The notes beneath the pieces are model-generated. The model was given only the letters and a program-made list of their open reading frames with translations. It made no database searches and was not told where the DNA came from. A program made the translations under genes and the position numbers. From Glandiceps talaboti (lineage: Eukaryota; Hemichordata; Enteropneusta; Spengelidae): 32,500 nucleotides of DNA. The stretch covers positions 5,037,201 to 5,069,700 of the forward strand of contig NC_135552.1 of NCBI RefSeq assembly GCF_964340395.1. The letters are read 5' to 3'. Every line of letters begins with the position of its first letter. Position 1 is the stretch's first letter. Below, piece by piece: positions 1-9,700 of this stretch.

Positions 1-45
<45 letters not shown>
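1..45. repeat. (CA)n microsatellite
   Basis: An uninterrupted run of CA dinucleotides opens the window and ends at about base 45. It lies in what should be the last intron of the + strand gene whose final exon begins near 296. The repeat probably continues to the left of the window. Confidence 0.95.
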
Positions 46-295
46 GTATATAAAATGATATATTTTATTATAGTTTGTATCTTACTGTGAACACAAATCA
101 ATATCACTGTTTCATCCACAAAGAAGATTCGAACACCAGACTGTTTATAATTAGTAGTTTTCACTGTGAGATAAAATATCATATTATATGCATGCATAGT
201 ATCAGTCTGTATATTCTATTATTGACAAACACATTTTCCAGTGAAATAGAATGTGTCTTGTATTTAACAACTGTAATTCAATTTTTCTGTGACAG

Positions 296-477
296 GCAGT
301 GATGTGGCAGCCATCGCAGCTGCTGAGAGAATACACCAAGCACAAACCCAAATAGACAATGCTAAACAAATCGTCCAACAGGCCAAAGATAGACTGAACG
401 AGGCACAGCGAGATTCAGTTGTAAAAACTTCAAAGCATGGAGAAGATGCTGAAGACTCAGCTGACAAGGAACCGTAA
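296..477 (+). CDS. Terminal coding exon of an unrecognised gene with an Ala/Gln-rich helical C-terminus
   Basis: The sequence shows a T-rich stretch ending in a clean acceptor (ttttctgtgacag) followed by an open frame to a TAA at 475-477. With the exon starting at 296 the intron would be phase 1. The encoded tail of about 60 residues starts GSDVAAIAAAERIHQAQ. It then forms a long amphipathic helix rich in Ala, Gln, Lys and Glu (likely coiled coil) and ends in an acidic Glu/Asp/Ser-rich segment, DAEDSADKEP. There is no ATG in the exon, so it needs upstream exons outside the window. I do not recognise the family. The helix followed by an acidic tail suggests a protein-interaction tail of a nuclear or cytoplasmic protein, but that is inference. 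An alternative acceptor at 297-299 would change only one residue. The same DNA read on the minus strand is also open, but lacks splice or start support. Confidence 0.55.
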
Positions 478-1708
478 TAACTATAAGAGAAGGATGCTAG
501 AAATAAGTTGATATCAGAAAATACCTTGTGATGTGCAAATTGACACGTCAGTCAAGTGGTGTTTAAAACCTACTTCACTAACATTGGATGAGTCGCTCCA
601 ATACATTGTCTGTCTCTTGGACTTGTGCTTTCAAAATTTTTTTTTCATCTTTGACAAGACATCACTAATGCAATAAGTATCAATTTCCTAGTTAATATAT
701 ATAGGCCTGGTTTGTTATTCACTAAAAAGTAAAGGTAACTGTAATGTATGTGTAAGGTAACTAACCAGAGGTTGTAGCCATTGTGTATATGTACTTCTAA
801 TGGCACCCACTGCAAAAAATTCAGTAGACATGGCAACCATTGGAAATATCAAGAAGCCATGGCAACTGAAAGAAATTTGCATAATTTCAAAACATGATTA
901 CTCTGCTATGGTCGAAATTGTATTTTAAGTTATATGTAATACAGACTTAATTCTTTCCTTTACAAAGTGTGTTGAAATACAAGCATAGACGGACATTTTT
1001 ATACTCTATTACTACAGATGGAATGAGAAATGACATGGCTTCGAGGCAGTGTCTTGTCTCAAACAACAAATAATCAGGTATTGGTGCTTTACACTCTCTA
1101 GCTAGACTAATAATACATGTATGTTGCAAATTCACTAAAACAAAAATTTATGTTAAAATGAGATAGAATGCATTGGTTTCATTCACTTTCAGTATGGAGC
1201 TAGCTGGCATTGATTGAACAGTGGTGGAAGTCACGTACAGGCCTTGCTAGCAATTGCTTTGCTAGCACTAAATGTATACAGTCGACAGCACATTTCGTTG
1301 AAGTTGCCAATAAGGCAACCCTGACATCACTTCCACCTAAGTTCAGATCATGCCATCTCTTAGCTAAAATGTGAAAGTGAATGAAACAATTCATTTTATC
1401 CTCATAACATCCAAGGTTGTATAAGTAGAGTGAATTCACAAGGAATCCTTCGCCTTTAAGGGGAAGTGGTGTGAATATACTTTCTATTACGGTATTGTGA
1501 TAACAAGTGATCCTTGAAGAACCTTGTTTTCAAACAATGGCCGAGAGCTAATCCTGCTTGAAATTCAGTGCAATGACGACTTCATATTATGTCCAATCGT
1601 CAGTTTTACGACATTCATTTTAAACTGACAGGCACACTGTTTGAGTATATTATGAAAGTGATAGATTTTGATTTGCACATTTGTACATCCTCACAATTCT
1701 TGAATAAA
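478..1708 (+). other. Probable 3' UTR with poly(A) signal at 1703-1708
   Basis: After the TAA at 475-477 no convincing coding sequence follows for over 1 kb. A canonical AATAAA lies at 1703-1708 in an A/T-rich context, which would give a 3' UTR of about 1.25 kb. This assignment is inferred from position only. The stretch contains the fold-back element at 1150-1410 and otherwise nothing I can identify. Confidence 0.4.
1150..1410. repeat. Fold-back (hairpin) element, about 260 bp
   Basis: The left arm (about 1150-1245) and right arm (about 1315-1410) are imperfect reverse complements. The left arm reads ATGTTAAAATGAG then GTTTCATTCACTTTCA, and the reverse complement of the right arm reads ATGTTATGAG then GTTTCATTCACTTTCA. 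The match continues inward through GGTGGAAGT. The loop region holds a second small hairpin (GCTAGCAA...TTTGCTAGC). I see no clear target-site duplication. It is either a fold-back/MITE-type insertion or an RNA hairpin in the 3' UTR of the gene ending at 477. Confidence 0.75.
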
Positions 1709-1789
1709 AGAATACTTACATTTATTTAAAATCCACTCATTCTCTTCCGACCATAGTACAGCACATTGCAGGTTACTATTCACTCACTG

Positions 1790-1814
1790 TACGTGTACGT
1801 GTGTGTGTGTGTGT
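1790..1814. repeat. Short (GT)n tract
   Basis: A GTAC/GTGT stretch passes into a run of GT dinucleotides just before the MITE at 1852. It is a simple repeat with no evident function. Confidence 0.8.
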
Positions 1815-1851
1815 CTTTGTTGTTTATTTTTTGCATTCTTTGATGATCTTA

Positions 1852-2254
1852 GGCCTAAAAAAATTGTGTGGTTCTGATTACGCTCAATTTTAGGATAGGT
1901 GGGGTAGGTATACGTAGATTCTTTATTTTATGTTTTTCATGTGAGTGTCTAGTTCAGGTAGTTATGTATTTCATTTAGTCCATATGGTCTCTGTGTTATT
2001 GGTTTCTTCCCATCAAATGTACAGCCATTACAGAGTGGAATAACAGTTTTATATTGTCTTTTTATGTTGATGTAAGTTGCTACATCTACTTTCTCGCGAC
2101 TTCACAATTTTCACAATTTTATTATTTTGTTCTCGAATACTTAAAACAACGTTTAGGGTCGGCAGTGTAAAACTAGCTTTGGTTTGGTGACCGGAACCAA
2201 ACAATTTATTTTTATGGGGTTGGGTAACTGGTCCCAACAATTTATTTTTAGGCC
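1852..2254 (-). mobile_element. MITE, PIF/Harbinger-like, with TTA target duplications
   Basis: The element begins GGCCTAAAAAAATTGTG and ends CAATTTATTTTTAGGCC, so its ends are inverted over about 35 bp. It is flanked on both sides by TTA (1849-1851 and 2255-2257). TIRs starting GG..C with a 3-bp TWA target duplication are characteristic of PIF/Harbinger elements; that class assignment is by analogy. Inside the right end is a 37-bp tandem repeat (units near 2198 and 2235) whose units carry small palindromes such as GGTGACCGGAACC. No transposase is encoded, so it would have been moved in trans. The same family recurs at 16717-17010 in the opposite orientation and at 18073-18131. Confidence 0.7.
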
Positions 2255-2700
2255 TTATCGGTACTTTTTTTTAAAGATAGCCGGAAATTCTGTCGCACCT
2301 ATAGATATATGAACTTATTGCAACCAATTGCTACATAGTTTCTTGCCGACCGTCTGTTTTACGTCAATTTTAGCCCATACTTTTATTCTATGACAATCGG
2401 TACATAAAGTTTCTAGTTGTCCAAGAATTCTGTCTCCTGCCTGTACTTTCACTGTAACATCTGTTGGATTATTCGATGACAACGTCTACTTCGAATATTC
2501 GCGTTGCTAATGAACAGGATATTCGTTTTCCTGTTTTCCTCTTACGATTAGCCTGAAATCTTCCCAGCTCTGTACATAATTTATGCTGGTCATTGCAATG
2601 GCTAATCAGTGATTAAGTATTATATTTGTTTTAGTTAGCAATTTAAATATGACATTTAACTAAAACTTAATTAAAGCAAAATAGCTTAAAATACATTCAT
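2255..2700. other. Non-coding stretch, nothing recognised
   Basis: This is A/T-rich DNA after the MITE. No open frame, splice-bounded exon or repeat family could be supported on either strand. Confidence 0.5.
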
Positions 2701-2959
2701 GTTTTGTTGCATACCAGGTGTGCGTTTCTCCTGGGTGACATTCCACGTGAAAACATCACCTCCGTTTATAGTCGAGCAATGATGGTGACTGTAAAAATTT
2801 CATTAGCAGTCAGTACCCTTGACCGCATGTTGAAATATGTTATTTTTTTCCAATAACAGCCTGGTATGTGACGTAATCTTCTCTCATGAATTTTTTTTCT
2901 GATCCAATACCAAACTCCATCCCCCGGTAACACGGAACCAGTCCTAAGGGACCGGTCAA

Positions 2960-3130
2960 TTTCTCCAGCCTGGGGGGGGGGGGGGGGGTAGGAGGGGGGT
3001 TGGTTGGTGGATTCTTCCATCGGGTCGACAAAAGTCACTGACCCCCCCCCCCCATCTGTAAAACCCAAAACAGACTAATCCCCACATCACTTAATTCTAA
3101 AACATGATGACCCCCCCCCCCCCCATATAT
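2960..3130. repeat. Long homopolymer G and C runs
   Basis: There is a G17 run at 2972-2988 followed by further G-rich sequence, then C runs of about 12 at 3042-3053 and 14 at 3111-3124. The paired G-rich and C-rich segments could form strong secondary structure. Open frames across them (Pro/Gly-rich) are low-complexity artefacts. Confidence 0.85.
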
Positions 3131-3283
3131 AATATTCACATGACAGATATGTTTTGGTCGTGAATCAGTGTGGATTGCTTGACTGTCTCACTAATACTTA
3201 ATAAGACTAAGACGCCGGGATACCACTATCATAATTATAATTATTTACTACACAGGGTAAATATATTGCAAAAGGATTTTTAA

Positions 3284-3665
3284 TAGCATCTTGACATTGA
3301 AAGGTAGGGGGGAAACTTGAGAAGGGGAGATGTATATCTCTTGGGGGAAGGGGGGGGGGTCCTAGGGGGTCTCCCCTAGATGCCCTGGAGTTCTTTTACT
3401 CTGAAAAGTCAATTTTGAGACTATTCAGACACTTTCAGACAATAATTTCCAAGCTTTACAAGACAGCACCGACATTTAAAAAGCAACTACATTGTACATA
3501 GGGTTGAACTATTTTTGAAATACAGTATGATAGCATCTTGACAGTAAGAGGTAGGGGGAAGAGCTTGACACTGGGATGTTTACACCACATGTTGGGGGTC
3601 CTAGGGGGTCTCCCCCTAGAAGCCCTGGAGGTTTTTACTCTTAAAGAGAATTTTAGGCTATTCAA
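3284..3665. repeat. Duplicated G-rich module with palindromic GGGGGTCCTAGGGGG core
   Basis: Two diverged copies begin with TAGCATCTTGACA at 3284 and 3531, a period of 247 bp. Each continues through a GGTAGGGGG segment, then GGTCCTAGGGGGTCTCCCC, then a GCCCTGGAG/ACTCT tail and GACTATTCAG or GGCTATTCAA. The core can fold on itself because the G-run is followed by its complement (TCTCCCCCTAGA). I take this as a dispersed invertebrate repeat present as a local duplication. Another C-rich patch follows at 3765-3825. Confidence 0.7.
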
Positions 3666-3829
3666 AGGGGATTGTTTTATTCCATCACAATCAAAAACAC
3701 AATGACCCTCCCCCCATCCACAATTTTCAAAACAACATGACCCCCCTCTACTGTCAATTTCAAAAACAGAGTCATCCCCAACCACCACCTCCCACCCTCC
3801 CCCCCCCCCACCACCCCCCACCCCGCCGA

Positions 3830-4230
3830 AGAAACTGGCCGGTCTCTAAATTGGTTGCCTCACTTTTAAAACCATGTCACATGTCAACATTGCCATAAAA
3901 TGACAAACCTCCAATGTGTAAATTTCTTTTGTTATACTTATTCAAATACATTTATATCTTTGGCAGAGTTATAACAGGTGCATATATTTTCCTAAGTTTC
4001 GTTTCCAATATTGAGCATGTCTTTCCAGAAAATTTGTTGACAAATTACTAAAATTACTACTCCTTCTGCAATAAATTATTGAAACTCATCAGTGGCAATT
4101 CTACACTTCGCAAATGTCAAAAATGTTTTTACAAAGCCATGTACACGAGTGAGATTTGTCTGACGTCAAGGAGGTGATGTCCAACAGTACAAATCAGAGA
4201 GTTGTGGGCAAAATATTGTAAAGTGAGGCA
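3830..4230. other. Non-coding stretch left of duplication unit A
   Basis: This is A/T-rich DNA without a supportable exon or repeat. Similarity to the second unit begins shortly after its right edge, near 4225-4240. Confidence 0.45.
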
Positions 4231-4558
4231 ATACAAACTTCCAAGCACCTGTGACCCCTCGTTAGGCTCATGTGTCACATGTGCTAAATAGCGGGTCAAT
4301 CTGTTGACAAAGACTGGAGTGTGCAGTCGAAAATGTCAGATAAATATCTGTGAGTTTGTCTTGGAACAAAAAAAAAATGATACTATGGTTTTTCGATACA
4401 GCTAAATGTGCATCTAAAGGTGTAGTTCTTTAAAAGTAACACCAATGCCTGTAGTCAAATTGTATCTCATGTGTGCTCATTCCAAGCTGTAGTAATTGTA
4501 GAAAATATTTCTCACTAATTTCTTTGATCAATATTCCATGAACGCCAGCACTACTTAT

Positions 4559-4705
4559 AGTATGTCATGCTCACAAGATAGTATGTCGTGCTCACAAGAT
4601 AGCATCTCGTGCTCACAAGATAGCATCTCGTGCTCACAAGACAGTATGTCGTGCTCACAAGATAGTAAGTCATGCACACAAGATATTATGTCGTGCTCAC
4701 TAGAT
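4559..4705. repeat. 21-bp minisatellite, seven units
   Basis: There are seven consecutive 21-mers of the type AGTATGTCGTGCTCACAAGAT with a few substitutions. Because 21 is divisible by 3, the array reads as a 7-residue repeat (MSCSQDS) in an open frame from 4538 to 4753. The corresponding place in unit B (about 18535) lacks the array, so it was gained in A or lost in B. The block is bracketed by AATATTC on both sides (4529-4537 region and 4752-4760 region), which may be an insertion duplication. I do not call it a gene. Confidence 0.9.
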
Positions 4706-4854
4706 AAGTTTTTATTTTTTATTTTACAAAATATCCCTTACTGTCTTTCATAATATTCAATCTTTGTCCTCTACATTTTAGATAACTGAACCTGCAATGA
4801 ACAAACTATTGTTAAGCGTCAAACCCAGAAGTTTACCATGTTAAGTCATCATTT

Positions 4855-5363
4855 TATCCAAACTGTAGATTAGAAAAAAACTTTTAGTAAAAGGATAAAC
4901 TGCATATGAGACGATGTATGTAGTGTAACTGAAACATAGACTTTATTTACCAAAGCCCGGCCCCGAGTTCGGCGTCATGGCCTCACTCCAAAGCCAGAGC
5001 CAGGAGAGGCAGATGCTCACAGCTCCTCGGTCAAAACCCCAGTCCAAAACCTGCGACGCTATGCGATCGTTACAATATCATTGAAATCACAATAATTCAC
5101 GCATATGAAACGAGCTTCCTAAGATAACAATAGGTCATGCATAGTTACGAGTGTCATGGAAATGAAACAAACTTGACATTAAACTTTAACTTGAATGACA
5201 TCCCCAGACATGTGATATCGGTGTACTTAATTATTGTCTTGACACCCATGTGAGCTACTGCAATAAAAGATATTCATTTTCTCTAACTAGGTGTTTGGCG
5301 ACATGTATAAACAGTGTCATGTCAGAACCCCAAAACAGTAATTACAAATTTATGACAATTTGA
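4855..5363. other. Unit-A-specific 0.5-kb block with a GC-rich patch
   Basis: Unit B runs directly from its equivalent of 4855 (GTTAAGTCATTATTTCATTATCACC) to its equivalent of 5363, so this block is an insertion in A or a deletion in B. Positions 4955-5060 are clearly GC-richer than their surroundings. On the minus strand they run into an AATAAA at about 4943-4950 (GGTAAATAAAGTC), reminiscent of a transcript 3' end. No product is recognisable. Confidence 0.5.
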
Positions 5364-5480
5364 CTATCACCAATTATATATGTATATCCCAAGAAAACGG
5401 CGTCTGCGAAGTTGGCAATATTATTGCCGTGTTTCATTAAGTCAGTTGTTATATGATACTGAGATAACAACGTTTATGAA

Positions 5481-5486
5481 TTTATT
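5481..5486 (-). terminator. Candidate poly(A) signal of sulfotransferase gene A
   Basis: TTTATT on the + strand is AATAAA on the minus strand, about 140 nt past the stop codon of gene A. The equivalent site in unit B is changed (TTTGCT), so gene B would need a different signal. Confidence 0.35.
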
Positions 5487-5624
5487 GTTTTTGATAATTA
5501 TCGACATGGTGCATTAGTTTTCATGATTAATAACTTGAATACAATCTTGCTCGAGGTGTGAAACCCCAGACCATTACTTTCTATACTAGTCTCGGAAAAA
5601 CCCCGGACAACAAGCATCTTATAA

Positions 5625-6987
5625 TTAGTTCTCATAAGCATTTCCAGCCAAGAAGATGTTCTTTTGTCTCTTGAATATATCTGCTGCTTTTTTGTAGATC
5701 ATGACGTCATAATAAAGTGTTTCGCGTACCCTCTCATCTCTGAGAAGTTTCTGTCGCTGCTCTTCTCTCATTTTGGCAATTTCTACCGCCTTCATCTTAC
5801 TGGCACCATGACGTCCACAAAGTTGACCAAACGGAAACCCATAAGCCCTTTCCAACATTTCCAGCGACAAGTCATATTCATCCGTCATTCCTATCACCAT
5901 AAACCAATCTTCGAGATGATCGGTGACGTAAGATAGAAGTTCAAGTTGAGAAGATTTCTTCAAATGGTATTCAATATACGCCTTGTGCTTATACCAACAA
6001 CGGGGGTTCCTGGGTTTTATGGAATCACGATTTCCAATTATTTGAATTTCCTCACTATTTAACGTCAGGTCACATATTTTAACATTGTATAACAATTGAC
6101 CAAACAAATGACTGCCAGTGTAAATGGCAAAATCTTCGATCGAAATATTTTGGACATTCCATAAATTACATATTATATCGTGAGGATTACGGATACAGTA
6201 ATTGTAAGCAGATACCATGCGATCATATGGCTCCCGCAAAATGGTAAAATAAGAGCATAATCCATTGTTTATTTTAGCATCACATATGCCAAACGCTGCG
6301 TCTCCAACGTACCACAACGAAGCATTCGGGTTGTAATTCCTGCTAGCGTTTACTTTGTAGAATTCTTGAATACTTATGTCGGCGATCAGTTGAGGTGTAT
6401 CGATAGCACTATAGGTAGCCACCTTATTCATGCACCTGCGCATTGTCATACCCCCACTCTTTTGGTAATGCAGGAATGAAATTATTACATTTTTGTTGCT
6501 CAGAATATGCCTTTCTTTGAGTGATAATTTAGTGTAGTAGTTAGGGATGTAATTTTCACGAGGCACCACAGGATAATCACAATTCGGCACATCACTGTAC
6601 CCGTGTTTGTTGTCGGATATACTTACATTCTTTGTTGGATGAATGGATGAAGGGACATTGCTGTAAAATAGGAAACAAAGAAGAACATACATGATGCAAA
6701 TATCTTGTTAAAATCCAGCTGTGTTCAGAATATGGAAGACTTAAATTCGTTATCAATTTTCAAATACGTGGTATACCTAAAAGAAGTTACAGAAAAAAAT
6801 ATTTTGACCACGAGACGAAACAGGTCGGACAGAACATAAAATCTGTTTCATTGCCAGCTTTATCATTATGTATTTGTAGTGATAAAATTATGTATAGTTA
6901 CGATTCTTTTGTCTGTAAGACATGTCTTGGAGATGTTCCACGAAACGATCACCAAGTGGACGTGTATTGCATTACATGCCAGAAATG

Positions 6988-7080
<93 letters not shown>

Positions 7081-7288
7081 GATGCTAATCTAAAAATGGA
7101 AATGAAGAGGAAACATATTTGTGTTTCGTTGACTATACTTACTGGTATCTGACTTGTCCCACATGGAGTTTGTGATGTTGTTCTGGTTCAGACACGGACA
7201 ATAACATCCGAACACTCAGGGCCACTAACAATGCCAGGCAGAAGAGAACAGACGCTCCTCTTCGGCTTAAATGTAAGTTCAGCAACAT
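5625..7288 (-). CDS. Golgi-type carbohydrate sulfotransferase, copy A (two coding exons)
   Basis: Predicted CDS: exon 1 at 7143-7288, intron 6661-7142, exon 2 at 5625-6660, minus strand, 393 aa. The donor is CCA|GTAAGTATAG and the acceptor TATTTTACAG|CAATG; both phases agree (phase 2). Exon 1 encodes a short basic tail ([10 protein letters not shown]) and a hydrophobic signal anchor at about residues 14-32, making a type II membrane protein. Exon 2 has the PAPS 5'-phosphosulfate loop [10 protein letters not shown] (about 113-122) and the 3'-phosphate motif [12 protein letters not shown] (about 190-201), as in the P-loop Golgi sulfotransferases. The enzyme should transfer sulfate from PAPS to a glycan in the Golgi lumen. 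The acceptor sugar cannot be read from the sequence. N-glycosylation sites (NAS, NIS) and many Cys fit a lumenal domain. The frame is intact. Starting instead at the ATG inside the intron (6692) would give 355 aa without an anchor exon and reads across the acceptor, so I reject that start. Confidence 0.85.
6989..7077. repeat. (TA)n microsatellite in the intron of gene A
   Basis: About 44 TA dinucleotides lie inside the 482-bp intron. The open frames read through it (Ile-Tyr repeats) are artefacts. Confidence 0.95.
7143..7288 (-). CDS. First coding exon of sulfotransferase copy A (signal anchor)
   Basis: This 146-nt exon is too short for ORF surveys. It starts with ATG at 7288 and ends at a GTAAGT donor whose GT is at 7142-7141. 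Its translation ([17 protein letters not shown], then [15 protein letters not shown], then an EPEQHHK-type stem) is conserved in frame at 22638-22777, with a 6-nt in-frame indel and mostly conservative changes. That is strong evidence that it is coding. Just upstream, ATTCTCTTCTCATAG|AATTAACTATG looks like a splice acceptor in both units, so a non-coding 5' exon is likely. Confidence 0.85.
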
Positions 7289-8064
7289 AGTTAATTCTAT
7301 GAGAAGAGAATACGTACATGGTGCTAAATGCGCAATAAGAAATTTGTTTAATTGATGATATTTAACAGTTGTTTAGTCCTTGCTAAGCTATGTACTCTCC
7401 ATAGCCTAGTTTATGAAAGGCGCCACCCTTTGTCTGCTGGCTCACTACTTTCTGTAATTCCATGGATACTTTGCAACCATATTTTTTTAATCTTTTCACC
7501 TTACACGCCTAGTACCCAAGTGCACGTCACGCGTGTATCTTGATCTTTCGTACACATGCATTTCTGTCTGAAAGTTGTCTGTTTTACATCCCGTGTTTGC
7601 AAGAGTTTGGGTGCAAATGTTTTCCATGTTACTGTTTCCATTGACAAAATGCGCCCTTTTCACATTCCATTTTTTGTAAGTATGGAGGTGCCTTCCTTTA
7701 AATTATTTTTGAATACACACTTTACCGTTCACATCCTATTTCTAGTAGGATTGGAGGTGCCTCTTATTTTTTGAACGCCCAGTGTATCAATTATCATTTT
7801 ATCATTAGATTTGCAACAAATATCAAAACATTTCCATTGCTAAAGTTTTCACAAAGTAAAAAGAAGGGAATTTTAGAGAATTGTATTGGATTCATTAGTC
7901 ATTGCTATTGAAAGTAATTTTCATATTTTCTTATTTATGCTCTGTGTTTGTTTTTCATATCATCTGAATGAGTTTCGATAACACAATTTGCTATGTAAAG
8001 ATTGGAATGTGTTTGTGGGTTTGGATGCTCCATGCGTCTTGCCATGCATGTATTTGCATATCAC

Positions 8065-8835
8065 TTTGAATCTCCCTATACCACTTTGTTTGGCGGCATA
8101 ATGTCATTTTGACCGAATGGCGACCATTTTTTTGTGATTTACTGAATACTAAAAAACTTTAATTCATAAAGGCTCCATACGGATGTCTACTATATTATGA
8201 GGTGTAAACTTTCTCTTTTAAAAGACATTGATCTATGACAAAATTAAGCAATTTCCTGCCTATCACATACACTTTGCAGTATTCATTTGTTGCCAATCAC
8301 TTTTAGATCACGTTTACAGTTAATACTGAAGAAAAAGAAATATACCCAAGGATTACGTTTGGTGCTAGTATCACTTGTCAGTTAATGGCAGCCATATATT
8401 TGTAGTAAAATACATCAATACATACTGCCTATGGAAATCAAAATCCTTAATATATAGAGACTCCAATCAAGTGCCTAACCCCATATTGATGTAATTATGT
8501 GTCACATTTTAAAAACACAATTATGTCTATTAAAGGTAATCCAGAACAAAAACAAATTCAAATGCATAATTTGTGGTGCTCACATTACTTTTCACTTAAT
8601 GGCGGTAATATTTGCAGTGAAAAATCATGTTTTATTGCATAACCCAGATAATATTAATACATAGAAACCCTACTCAATTGCAAGTGTCTATCCCATATTG
8701 TAAGTCGTAAACTGTCTTTGGAGGACGTAACGTTTGACCTGGATTTTGACCTTCAGGGTCAATTATCAAAATCCAGTCATATCGTGAATATGGCAGACAC
8801 TTTGTTATATTTATTTGTTGCCGCCAATTTCTAAT
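8065..8835. repeat. Diverged tandem units upstream of gene A
   Basis: Three related, degenerate segments (about 8065-8310, 8365-8520, 8570-8835) share the same order of phrases: CACTT..., AATGGCGGC or AATGGCAGCC, TTTGTAGTGAAA, CAATTGCAAGTGTCTATCCC, ATATTATGAGGTGTAAACT and TTTGTTGCC. Unit B keeps only the later part (23040-23650). This is an old local repeat of unknown kind with no coding potential. The remaining DNA from 7300 to 8065 holds nothing I can identify. Confidence 0.55.
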
Positions 8836-9199
8836 AAATTATGCCATCCCACCATTTTTTGTTAAATTTCGTCACCATTCAGTCACATAGAAGAACTTGA
8901 GAGGGGGTGGGGAGGTGTCTTGTAAGAAGACCTGATGCTGAATTTCCTGTTTGGACAACACCAAACATCCCTTGGTCACTCTTGTTAGCGCTATCAAAGT
9001 AATACAAATGTAGAATAGATTTCCTACAGATGCTTACAATGAGTCAATTGTAACTATCATTGATCAATTCTTTGATACTTGTACATTCAAACAACACAGT
9101 ACATCATTTTCATCTATGCACTGTCGACTCACGATTGTCGACAACATTTTGATGGGCGACAATACACAACCTACAGTAATATTACACAATCAACTTTAA

Positions 9200-9372
9200 A
9201 TGTATATGTTTTGTCGCAAAAGCTTGTGTATCTGTTTGCAATGCATTTGTACTGGTTAAATCATTTTTAATAAACCTACCGGCTAACTTTCGTCAATTCC
9301 AGTTGAGTTGATATACACTTCCTCGACTGGTAGTGTCCCGATACTTGTCGTCCCGGTTGAATCACTTCTAAA
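9200..9372 (-). other. Candidate non-coding 5' exon of gene A
   Basis: On the minus strand TTAGCCG|GTAGGTTTATT offers a donor (exon end at 9280). The equivalent in unit B is GAGCAG|GTAGGTTTATT (exon end at 24114). Both lie about 2 kb and 1.4 kb upstream of the exon-1 acceptors. Conservation of the donor in both units is seen; use as a 5' UTR exon is inference. The start of this exon is not defined. Confidence 0.25.
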
Positions 9373-9670
9373 CAATACAAAAGCTTTTTGTTAGTTTGCA
9401 GGTAATGCTTGCACTTGCACAAATTTGGCAGGACTACTGAATGAGAAACTTTGATGATGTGGCATAGTAAATTTATGTAGCGATAATTTGGACACATGCA
9501 ATAAAAACGTATTTTTATTACAAGCAGATGTCGCAACAATCCCATCAGGGGTTAATCCCATCAACAGTTAGATACATGTAAAACAAAAATGAGATTCTTT
9601 AATTATATAGTACAGACTTTCTATATTGTCATACAATTGACTGGTATTGAGGTTATGTCACATGGGATAA

Positions 9671-9700
9671 CTTACAGGTACTTACAGGTACTCACAGGTC
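9671..9700 (-). repeat. 10-bp tail repeat at the 3' end of the LINE
   Basis: CTTACAGGTA occurs at 9671-9680 and 9681-9690, followed by the variant CTCACAGGTC at 9691-9700, which overlaps the LINE stop codon (9692-9694). A short tandem tail of this kind is usual for CR1/L2-type LINEs and marks the 3' boundary of the insertion. Confidence 0.65.

Larger units (their letters stand above)
4235..9660. repeat. Tandem segmental duplication, unit A
   Basis: Direct comparison with 18235-24560 shows collinear similarity. It starts at the segment reading CAATCTGTTGACAAAGACTG (4299 here, 18292 in unit B) and runs to ATTATATAGTACAGACT (about 9602 here, 24530 in unit B). Both units hold one sulfotransferase gene on the minus strand. 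Unit A alone has the 21-bp minisatellite, a block at 4855-5363, and a block at about 7534-8220. The units are in direct orientation, separated by about 8.5 kb of transposon debris. Confidence 0.9.

Noticed and set aside
264-467. Minus-strand Cys/Ser-rich open frame
   Set aside because: It is the antisense shadow of the spliced exon at 296-477.
3456-3821. 121-codon Gly-rich open frame on the minus strand
   Set aside because: Its length comes from C/G homopolymer runs and a dispersed repeat; no motif or start context supports it.
6598-6628. A 32-nt intron inside exon 2 of gene A (GT...AG)
   Set aside because: Too short for a metazoan intron, the AG is not conserved in copy B, and the through-frame is conserved instead.
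6851-7152. Open frames encoding Ile-Tyr repeats (also 20268-20551)
   Set aside because: They are translations of (TA)n tracts inside introns.
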